In this document: one piece after another, positions 53,120 through 62,700 of the stretch | Numbering within the stretch: position 1 is the stretch's first letter | Layout: each line of letters starts with the position of its first letter | From: Fulvivirga ulvae | GTDB lineage: Bacteria > Bacteroidota > Bacteroidia > Cytophagales > Cyclobacteriaceae | Direction: 5' to 3' | Length of the DNA: 64,000 nucleotides | NCBI RefSeq assembly: GCF_021389975.1 | Contig: NZ_CP089981.1 | Coordinates: 4,489,501-4,553,500, forward strand | Program-made: the position numbers and the translations under genes | Notes under the pieces: generated by a model | Told to the model about the DNA's origin: nothing | Database searches by the model: none | What the model saw: the letters and a program-made list of their open reading frames with translations, nothing else

Positions 53120-54232
53120 TTAAACCACCTCATCACGGTCTAGTGAATAAATAGCGGTACCAATTTTGTCTAGTTTTGAGATAAGCGATTCGCTGCCATT
53201 ATCTATAACGTCTTTTCGTTCCTTTTGCGAGATGGGTACCATCCAGAGGAAATTGACGTGAGAGTTACGGTATTTACCTAACTCAATCTTTGGAAGCAAC
53301 TCCAGTTGATTGGTTAAAATAACACTGTTGAACTTGTTTGAATTCAAGGGTTGGAAATTTATAGTGTGCCCCTCTCCGAAAAACGTGATGTTGTCCCAGG
53401 GCAGGCACGCCTGACCGCTTATCCACTCGGCAATATTTTGCAGGTCACTTTCCTGCAACTGAGAGTCCAGAATTATTCCTAATTCTATACGATTATGCTC
53501 CAGCCTGTCATCAACATACATTTCAACGGATGGCATGGGTATAAGAGACAGGCCTACGGTTGCAAATACAGTTTTGGAGGCACCATTTCTAAGGTAAAGG
53601 CCTTTAGGGGGCCACTGGTTGCCATCAATGGCATAGTATTTATCACTTTTGCCAAGCAGGTCTTCATATACCTCAAGTATCCGGGGTTGCTCCAGCCTGA
53701 ATGGGTTTAGTTCACTACTCCAGGAATACCAGCAAGCTATGGCTTGCTCCACTCTTTCCGGTAGCTCATTCGAGTCGGTTATTTCCCAGGCAAAGTTGCC
53801 GTGGCCTTTACAGTCTCTGGCGTATCCGGGAAAGTCTTCCAGTCCTGACCATGCAGGGATGATAGCCAATATCTCATCTTTTAAAAAAAGTGCGGCGCCG
53901 TCTCCTTCTTCCAGCCATACAATACTCAGGTCACCGGGCTTTAGCTTTTCCTGCCCTTCAGGAAACTTACAATATTGCCTGGGAAGCAAAGGAGGAATGC
54001 CTTTATTCAGGAGTTTGGTTTCGAGTTCATCAGGAGCATGGGTTAAATTTCTTACCCAGCAGGACTTGATACCAAAATTTGTTTCTTCATCTCCCCATAA
54101 ATAAAAATATACAACACGCTCGTCCTGCTCTACAATGGCTTTGATCGGGCATAGCGGAGATTCTTCTTCCAGGAGAACCTCGGGCTCTTTTTCGGCCTCC
54201 TTAGTCGAGAAGATTTTTTTGAGAAAACTCAT
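53120..54232 (-). CDS. SUFU-like domain protein
   Basis: 370 residues, soluble. The N-terminal half (1-185) contains 'LKPGDLSIVWLEEGDGAALFLKDEILAIIPAWSG', typical of a DUF found with SUFU domains in bacteria. The C-terminal half (190-350) fits the suppressor-of-fused fold: 'TVGLSLIPMPSVEMYVDD', 'RIELGIILDSQ', and the ending 'VNFLWMVPISQKER'. Bacterial SUFU proteins are often immunity proteins to polymorphic toxins; no toxin gene is seen here. Confidence 0.65.
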   Translation of the reverse strand: MSFLKKIFSTKEAEKEPEVLLEEESPLCPIKAIVEQDERVVYFYLWGDEETNFGIKSCWVRNLTHAPDELETKLLNKGIPPLLPRQYCKFPEGQEKLKPGDLSIVWLEEGDGAALFLKDEILAIIPAWSGLEDFPGYARDCKGHGNFAWEITDSNELPERVEQAIACWYSWSSELNPFRLEQPRILEVYEDLLGKSDKYYAIDGNQWPPKGLYLRNGASKTVFATVGLSLIPMPSVEMYVDDRLEHNRIELGIILDSQLQESDLQNIAEWISGQACLPWDNITFFGEGHTINFQPLNSNKFNSVILTNQLELLPKIELGKYRNSHVNFLWMVPISQKERKDVIDNGSESLISKLDKIGTAIYSLDRDEVV

Positions 54233-54254
54233 AGTTTAAAAATGTGGATTGTAC

Positions 54255-54977
54255 TTATTCGGAATGTTCATCAGGCTCAAGATCCTCTGTCCAGGCGGTA
54301 GACATAAAATACGCATAGGTCTGTTCATTAAAAATTCCATACATTATTGTAGTATCAGGAGAGGTGATCGTTAACCATGCACCACTATTTACTGAAAGAT
54401 CATACTCCATATCACTTTGAACCAGCTTTCCGGTTACTCTGCAAGGTAAGTGGTCAAACTGATAATGCCATTGCGATCCGTCGATTTCTTTTGCTTTTCC
54501 TATAATGATACGGATTTGCTTTTCTGTAAGGTCCCACTCCTGGCATATAGTGGTGTCGTTCATTGATGAGGGTGAGTTATTTTTCTTCATCAATTTCTTT
54601 ACTTTATATTCCCTTTGCTTATCAAAAAATATACTGGTCTTTTGTATGGGCCTCAGGTAAATGGTATCTGTACTGCTGTTAGGAAGCGTAACTTTCTCAG
54701 TGATATAATCCTGATGTGAGAAGTATAAAGTGGCTTCATCACAAGATCCGGTAACTCCGTTAAATACAAATTCTCCTTGCTTTTCGGTGAAAGTTTTTCT
54801 GTTAAAAGGGGTGTCAGCATCACCGGCATCTGTACGGCCGATTGCCACATAAGGTACCGGCATATTAGTAACTTCGTCCAGCACAACACCGGAAATCTCG
54901 TATTGACAGTCACACCCTGTCAGTACCAAAAGCACGAGCAAATTTATGATGTGGTAAAAAGGTTTCAAACTAATCAA
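54255..54977 (-). CDS. Lipoprotein with carboxypeptidase-regulatory-like domain
   Basis: 240 residues. Signal 'LLVLLVLTGC' with lipobox LTGC. Residues ~25-110 form a CarboxypepD_reg-like β-sandwich ('YEISGVVLDEVTNMPVPYVAIG', 'TFTEKQGEFVFNGV', 'EKVTLPNSSTDTIYL'). The C-terminal half is unassigned with 'WDLTEKQIRIIIGKAKEIDG'. Exported to the periplasm or surface. Upstream of the SUFU-like gene by 22 bases, same strand, probably one transcript. Confidence 0.65.
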   Translation of the reverse strand: MISLKPFYHIINLLVLLVLTGCDCQYEISGVVLDEVTNMPVPYVAIGRTDAGDADTPFNRKTFTEKQGEFVFNGVTGSCDEATLYFSHQDYITEKVTLPNSSTDTIYLRPIQKTSIFFDKQREYKVKKLMKKNNSPSSMNDTTICQEWDLTEKQIRIIIGKAKEIDGSQWHYQFDHLPCRVTGKLVQSDMEYDLSVNSGAWLTITSPDTTIMYGIFNEQTYAYFMSTAWTEDLEPDEHSE

Positions 54978-55092
54978 TATTCTACAAGGTTATTTCTTTA
55001 TTCATTTTCACAACCTCACGGCCCTCATTTTAAATGACAGGTCTGGATATTATCAAACCTGCTATTCGATCATTTTTAACGGATATTCTATA

Positions 55093-56703
55093 TCAATATA
55101 CCACTTTAAATTCTACCCTTCTATTTTTCCTTCTGTTTTCCTCGGTACTGTTATCCGCTACAGGATTGCTTTCCCCACCGGCCTTCACTTGCAGCCTGTC
55201 TGCAGCAATGCCATTGCTTCTCAGGTACTGGCTTACAATGTCTGCCCTGCTTTTGGAAAGTTCATAGTTTGTTTTCTCCGCACCAAGGTCGCATGTATAG
55301 CCTGTCAATTCTATATCAAACTGATCTTTATTTTTAAGTATGGCTACGACCTTGTCCAAAAATTCCTTTGAATCTGCTGTCAGATGATCCGAATTAAGTT
55401 CAAATTTAACCGTTTCTTTCAGTACCCTTTTCTCCTCAGCAGTTAACTCGGGGGCAAAGGTCCCTGTTCCGTTGGTACCCTCCGTTATATGTCCGGTATC
55501 AGCTTCCTGCCCGGAGCCGGCTTTATGGTCGTTTTCTTTCACAACGTCCGTTTTTTCTTCGGCAGGTTCATTCACTTCTTCTTCAGTTTGCTTGCTTACC
55601 TCTTCCGGGATGGGCTCTTCTTCAACAGCTTCAGGCTCTTCTTCGTCTTCTACCTCAGGTTCTTCCTCCATAGAAGTGGCAGAACTTGTTGGTGGTGAGA
55701 TCTCCTGCGGAACATATGCCTTTGTTTTACGCTTCAACCTGAACGAAACGGCCAGCTCAAAAATACCGTTCTGTCCGGCGTTCAGCTCTTCACCTACAGG
55801 GAGGTCATAGCTAATGCCGACAGTAAACTTAGGCTGCTCATAGGCAATAGAGAATACTCCAAGATCATTGGTGTTATACCAAAGCCCCAGGCTTACTCCT
55901 TTGGGGCCTTCTTCGGTGCTTTCCAGCTCATAGCCAAACCTTGACCCCAAGTTGAAGTAGTTATTGTCGGCCTGATTGATCCATCTCATGGTTGGCATCA
56001 CTGAAAATTTCATTCCCTGGTACACCCGGTAGCCTGCGGTAGCTTTCAGGCTCAGCGGCAGGTTGTCGTCCTCTACATCAGCAAATGATATATTAGGTTC
56101 AGTGGCATTGAAAATAGAAGCCCCAATGAAAGCTTTGTCTCTTCCCGACTCATCACTTACTTCATAGTAAATCCCTCCGCTTAGGGTTGGGTAGCTTTTA
56201 TTTTGGTTCAGTACAGCATCTCCGGATACTATAGTAGGGTCAAATACACCATTTACAAATTGATCGTCGGTAGTATAATCACTGCCTGTTTTCCTTTGAA
56301 AATAGCCACCCTGCAAGCCAAGGCTCAGAGCGGAGTTAGAAGATATTTGTATACTATAAGCTACACCCAGCAGGCCTCCGTTGGTACTTACAAAATCGGA
56401 TGCCTCATCATTAAGGAAGTTACCTGCGATCACCAGACGGTGGTTGCCGATAAATATCGGATAATAGGCTGATATTGAAGATGAACGAAAATTATCCCCT
56501 TCTTCAATAGCCTGATTCCGGTAGTTTAGCATTAACCTAACATCCTCCACAGCACCGATTTGACCGGGGTTTGTGAAAAACGGGGCGTAATGATACATGG
56601 AAAAATTAGGTTCCTGAGCCTGAGCTTTGATGCTGAATACCAAAATCAAAATAAGCAGGGGAGAGAATTTTTTTAAGAATATCATAATATACGGGATTAT
56701 CAT
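55093..56703 (-). CDS. PorP/SprF-family T9SS outer-membrane protein fused to OmpA domain
   Basis: 536 residues (ATG at 56685 is an alternative start). Signal peptide ends 'IKAQAQ'; residues ~30-330 are the PorP/SprF barrel, opening with 'NFSMYHYAPFFTNPGQIGA' and containing 'NYRNQ', 'GGIYYEVSD', 'GISYDLPVG'. A Glu/Pro-rich linker (~335-425) leads to an OmpA-like peptidoglycan-binding domain (~425-536; 'KFELNSDHLTADSKEFLDK', 'GYTCDLGAEKTNYELSKSRA', 'NRRVEFKV'). SprF-type proteins are needed for secretion or attachment of the neighbouring type-B T9SS substrate. It starts 20 bases after the giant adhesin gene stops. Confidence 0.88.
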   Translation of the reverse strand: MIIPYIMIFLKKFSPLLILILVFSIKAQAQEPNFSMYHYAPFFTNPGQIGAVEDVRLMLNYRNQAIEEGDNFRSSSISAYYPIFIGNHRLVIAGNFLNDEASDFVSTNGGLLGVAYSIQISSNSALSLGLQGGYFQRKTGSDYTTDDQFVNGVFDPTIVSGDAVLNQNKSYPTLSGGIYYEVSDESGRDKAFIGASIFNATEPNISFADVEDDNLPLSLKATAGYRVYQGMKFSVMPTMRWINQADNNYFNLGSRFGYELESTEEGPKGVSLGLWYNTNDLGVFSIAYEQPKFTVGISYDLPVGEELNAGQNGIFELAVSFRLKRKTKAYVPQEISPPTSSATSMEEEPEVEDEEEPEAVEEEPIPEEVSKQTEEEVNEPAEEKTDVVKENDHKAGSGQEADTGHITEGTNGTGTFAPELTAEEKRVLKETVKFELNSDHLTADSKEFLDKVVAILKNKDQFDIELTGYTCDLGAEKTNYELSKSRADIVSQYLRSNGIAADRLQVKAGGESNPVADNSTEENRRKNRRVEFKVVY

Positions 56704-56723
56704 TTCTTGTTTATATATAAATA

Positions 56724-59700
56724 TTATCTGGCTAACCTGATGATGCCGGTATCTTTTCCGTTGATCAATATCGGAGATCCATTGGAGAAGCTACCTCTGA
56801 CTACCCAAACATATGCCCCTTGAGGCTGTTTGGTCCCTTCATTGGTGCCATCCCATCCTGACTGAGAGAGTTCTGCAAAACTACCTGAACTATATACCAG
56901 GTTTCCCTCTCTGTCAAAAATGCTCAGCTCGATATCAGCAATATCGCCACCACCGCGAAGAATGAAACGGTCATTGGTTTGGTCGTTATTAGGGCTGAAC
57001 AAGGTAGGTAAGAACAGTTCATTAGGTAAAATTTCAAATGTTACTGTTACATCTTCCGCAGGTTCGAAAAAGTCATTTCCGGCCTGGCTGGCAGTGATGG
57101 TGACCGTACCAATACCCTCTATGATCACCATGCCGTTTGAAAGTGTGGCTACGCCCGATGCCGGTTGGGTAGTTATCGCGAAAGTTACCGGCTCTCCCGA
57201 GTTTCCGCCACTGGCTTTAAGCTCAACAGGGCCTTCTCCAAGGGTCATATCCGGGATCGGTTCAAAAGTTATTACCTGGGCTTGTCGGGCATCATTATCA
57301 GTAATAGTATAAGTGTGTACGGTATTGGCTTCAAGTGTGGCATTTGTTGGTGAGGACAATGTAACAACTATAGTCTCATCAGCCTCAACAAGCTGATCAT
57401 CAACTATGCCAGTGATATCGATATTACCGCTTTGGTCACCAGCGTTGATTGTCAATGTGCCGTTAGCCAAAGTGTAATCCGTTCCTCCGCCGGTAGCGGT
57501 CCCGCTAACTGCATAATCTACAGTTACATTTTGTGCGCTGATTACAGATAGTTCTACAAGAAGGCTTGCACTGGCCGTAGCTTCACTGCCCGAACTGCTT
57601 GTAGTGCTGAATTGAATGCTGGCAGCCGTTTTATTAACATTATCCGTAGCCGGGGCTCCTGCATTACCGGCAGCATCAGTAAGGGTGACGCTAAGGGTAA
57701 TCGTACCATCGGCAAGTCCGCTCAGGTCGATGCCGTTTACCTGCTCACCGGCTGTTCCCACAGTGCCTGAACCTGTGACGCTTGTGCCACCACCAGAGCT
57801 GCTAAAGGTATAATTGTATGTGGTGCCTGTTTCGGCTCCTGCAAAAGTAAAGCTTACAGCATTTTGGTTTCCTGCATTAATATCAGTCTGATCGATAGTA
57901 ACCGTATAGCCCGCCGGGGCAGTCTTGTCCAGGTTAAGGACTAAACTGTTATCAGTTTGCTGGTTGTTTGCAGCATCTGTTGCCGTTATCGTAACCGCAA
58001 TAGCAGAACCTTCTATCATATTACCTGCGTTATCTACATCTGCAATGGTCACACTGTAAGTGCCATCGCCATTGTCTGTCATAGCAGCCGTAGCGCTTAG
58101 CCCTGAATTGATCACTGACAGGTCAGCGGTTACTGTAAGTCCTGCTTCACCAAGGTCAGCCACAATGGTCAGGCTTTCCCCCGAGCGGTATGAGTTATCA
58201 CCGCCATTATCATCCACCGAGATAAACACTGGTGCAGATGCATCTTTAGGTGCAGTGCTTGTAGCCTGAGAACCAGTATTTCCTGCAGGGTCAGTCAGCG
58301 TGACGCTGAGCGTAACCGTACCATCTGCCAAGCCACTCAAGTCAATTCCGGTGATTTGGTCAGTAGCTGTGGCAATGGTGCCTGAGCCTGTAACATTCGT
58401 TCCGCCACCGGAGCTACTGAACGTGTAGTTGTAAGTGGTACCAATTTCAGCGCTGGCAAAGGTAAAACTCACTGCAGCTACGTTACCGGAGTTTATACTT
58501 GTCTGATCTATATCAACAGTATAACCTGTCGGAGCTGTCTGATCAAGAATAGCAGAGTTGTCACTAACAACCCCTCCGGTATTGCCACCTGCGTCAGTTA
58601 AGGTAACCTCAACGGTCAGGGTTCCATCCGTAAGTGAGCTTACGTCAATGGTTACTACCTGACTGCTGCTGACTACTGTTGTAGGATTAGATACGGTAGC
58701 AGTATTTCCATCACCAGAACTGCTCACCGTATTATTGATCGTTGTACCTATTTCGGCACCGGATACTGTAAATGATGCGGTGGTAGCCTCGGTTGCGTTG
58801 ATCAGGGCATCGTCCCAGGTTACTGAATAGCCTGTTGGAGGGCCTGCATCTTTAGTTTCTGTAGCGGTGGCATCCGGGCCGGTATTTCCTGCATTATCAG
58901 TCAGGTTGATGGTAAGTGTGATGGTACCATCTGTAAGGCCGCTCAGGTCATAGCCTGCACCGCCATTATCGAATTGCTCTGTGGCAGCAGTTACTGTTTC
59001 CGTTCCAGTTACAGGTGTGCCACCTCCGTCGCTGGTGAAAGCATAGTTGAGCGTAGTACCTATTTCAAGGCCTGAAGCGGAGAATTCTATAATGTTCTGA
59101 TTGATCACATTGATAACGGTTTCTCCGAGAAGGTCTATGGAGACGGTGTATCCTGAGGGAACTCCCGTGTCCTTGGTTATATTATCCGTGGCTGCAGCGC
59201 CGATGTTGCCTGCATTATCAGTTAAAGTCACTGATAGAGTAAGCGTACCATCACCCAGGCCACTGACATCTATGCCACTAATCTGTTCGGTAGCAGAGGC
59301 AACCGTACCCGATCCGGTAACATTGGTGCCACCGCCAGAGCTGCTGATGGTATAGTTGTAGGTAGTGCCGGTTTCTGCACCTGCAAAGGTAAAGCTAATA
59401 GCAGTACTGTTGGTGGAGTTGGCAGCAGCCTGATCAAAGGTTACCGAATATCCTGTGGGAGAGGTGGTGTCTTTTATTTCTGTATCTGTAGCCGGACTTC
59501 CGGTGTTGCCATTGGTGTCCGTTAGTGTGACGGACAGGGTAATGGTGCCATCGCCAAGTCCACTGAGATCTATACCGCTGATCTGATCAGTGGCAGAGGC
59601 AACAGTACCTGATCCGGTAACATTGGTGCCGCCTCCGGAGCTGCTGAATGTGTAATTATAGGTAGCCCCGGTTTCAGCTCCTGCAAAAGTAAAACTCACA

Positions 59701-62700
59701 GCTGTTTCATTGGTAGTGTTTATCGGACTTTGGTCGATAACCACTGAGTAACCGGCAGGAGGTACAGTCTCCTTGATCTCAGTATCTGTGGCTGTGCTTC
59801 CTGTATTACCATTAACATCTGTGAGCGTTACTGCTAAAGTTATGGTACCATCACCCAGCCCGCTCAGGTCTATTCCACTGATTTGGTCGGTGGCCGTGGC
59901 AATGGTGCCTGACCCAGTAACATTCGTACCGCCGCCGGAGCTGCTGAACGTGTAATTATAGGTAGCGCCGGTTTCAGCCCCGCCAAAAGTGAAGCTCACA
60001 GCGGTTTCATTTCCTGAATTTATCGGGCTTTGATCAATGGTTACGGTGTATCCGGCCGGAGCAGCAGTGTCTTTTGTTTCTGTGTCCGTAGCCGTGCTTC
60101 CGGTGTTGCCATTGGTGTCCGTTAGTGTGACGGACAGGGTAATGGTTCCGTCACCCAGTCCACTTAAGTCTATGCCACTGATCTGGTCTGTTGCCGTGGC
60201 AATGGTACCCGATCCGGTGACGTTAGTGCCGCCACCAGAGCTGCTGAATGTGTAGTTATAGGTAGCGCCGGTTTCAGCTCCTGCAAAAGTGAAGCTTACT
60301 GCGGTTTCATTTCCTGAATTTATAGGACTTTGATCAATAGTTACAGTGTATCCCGCTGGAGCAACGGTGTCTTTGGTTTCAGTATCTGTAGCTGCGTTCC
60401 CTGTATTGCCATTGGTATCGGTAAGCGTTACAGTAAGGGTAATGGTACCGTCACCTAACCCGCTTAGGTCTATGCCACTGATCTGATCGGTGGCCGTAGC
60501 AATGGTGCCCGAACCGGTAACATTGGTGCCACCACCGGAACTGCTGAACGTGTAGTTGTAAGTTGTTCCTGCCTCAGCTCCTGAGAAAGTAAAGCTTACG
60601 GTAGATTCATTACCACTGTTTATCGGACTTTGGTCAATAACCACCGAATAACCTGCGGGGGGTACGGTTTCTTTGGTTTCAGTATCTGTAGCAGGGCTGC
60701 CGGTGTTTCCGATAGCATCAGTTAATGTTACCGAAAGTGTAATGGTTCCGTCTCCGAGCCCGCTGAGGTCAATGCCAGTAATCTGATCTGTAGCCGTAAC
60801 AATGGTGCCCGAACCTGTAACGTTGGTGCCACCGCCAGAGCTGCTAAACGTGTAGTTGTAAGTTGTTCCCGCTTCAGCTCCTGCGAAGGTGAAGCTTGCC
60901 GCAGTTTCATTACCATTATTTATCGGGCTTTGATCAATGGCAACCGAGTAACCTGATGGAGCTGCCGTATCTTTTGTTTTGGTATCTGTAGCGGCAGTTC
61001 CTGTATTACCATTGCTGTCGGTCAGGGTTACCGAGAGTGTAATGGTGCCATCACCCAGTCCGCTGAGGTCAATTCCACTAACCTGTGCGGTTGCGGAAGC
61101 AATAGTGCCGGAACCTGTAACATTGGTGCCACCTCCGGAGCTGCTGAACGTGTAGTTGTAGGTAGTACCTACTTCTGCTCCCGCAAAAGTGAAGCTTACC
61201 GCCGTCTCGTTGGCGACATTAATAGCTGTTTGATCAATAGATACTGAGTAGCCCGTAGGGACGGAGGTGTCCTTGGTTTCAGTATCAGTGGCAGGTGCTC
61301 CTGTATTTCCTCCGCCATCAGTAAGTGTTACCGAAAGTGTGATGGTGCCATCACCTAAGCCACTGAGATCAATTCCGGAAATTTGGTCTGTAGCCGTTAC
61401 TATAGTGCCCGAGCCGGTAACATTGGTGCCACCACCCGTGCTGCTAAAGGTGTAGTTGTAAGTTGTGCCTACTTCGGCACCGGCAAAGGTGAAACTCACA
61501 TTAGATTCATTTCCATTATTGATCGGACTTTGATCAATAGTGACAGAGTAACCTGAGGGTACCGTAGTATCTTTGGTTTCAGTATCTGTAGCAGTACTTC
61601 CCACATTTCCGGCTGCATCGGTGAGGGTAACAGAAAGTGTTATCGTTCCATCACCGAGGCCGCTGAGATCAATTCCTGAGATTTGATCGGTGGCCGTGGC
61701 AATAGTGCCTGAACCGGTGACATTGGTACCGCCGCCCGAACTGCTAAACGTATAGTTGTAAGTAGACCCAACTTCGGCACCGGCAAAGGTGAAGCTCACC
61801 GCAGATTCGTTGCCCGAGTTAATCCCTGCCTGGTCTATGGTAACAGAATAGCCCGATGGCGCAGTAGTATCTTTGGTTTCAGTATCCGTGGCCGCTGTGC
61901 CCGTGTTGCCAAAAGTATCTGTAAGTGTTACGGAAAGTGTAATCGTTCCATCTCCCAGTCCGCTGAGGTCAATACCAGAAATTTGCTGGTTGGCTGAGCT
62001 TACGGTGCCTGAACCGGTAACATTGGTACCACCTCCGCTGCTGCTAAAAGTGTAATTGTAGGTAGCACCCACCTCAGCCCCCGCAAAGGTGAAGCTGGCA
62101 GCCGTTTCATTACCGGCATTGATCGGACTTTGGTCTATGGATACTGAGTACCCGGAAGGGGGAGCAGCATCTTCATCAATAATCGTCAGGGTTACCTGTT
62201 GAACCCCATCTTCAGTAGCATTGGTAGGGGTGAGCATGTCAATAATAACTGTTTCATTCCCTTCTTCAATACCATCAAATAATGAGGTGACTCTAATACT
62301 ATCCATAGAGAATCCGGGGTTGATCGTAATGACTGACCCGGTGATACTATAGTCAGTACCACCGCCAACGGCCGTTCCGCCAAAGCTTAGGGGGATGCTG
62401 ACTGTTACCCCGGCTGCTGCACTTAGCTCACCGACAATGTATGCCTGGCCACCACTTTCATCAGTTATCGGGTTGTAAATAGGCCTTAGCAGAAGGGAGG
62501 CCGTCGGTTGAGGGTCGTCATTGATAATGGTGTATGTAACCTGCTGTGTGCCATCCTCAATACCCCCGGCAGGTACGCCGGAGATGTCTATCACTACTGT
62601 TTCATTACCTTCAAAAAGGGCATCGTTAATATTAGTTAATGTAATAGTTCCGGTAGTTGCTCCGGCGGTTACTGTTATGGTGGTACCACTAGTGGAGTAG

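Noticed and set aside
57620..62156. Plus-strand frames recurring every 300 bp opposite the adhesin
   Set aside because: They are shadows of the coding repeat array.
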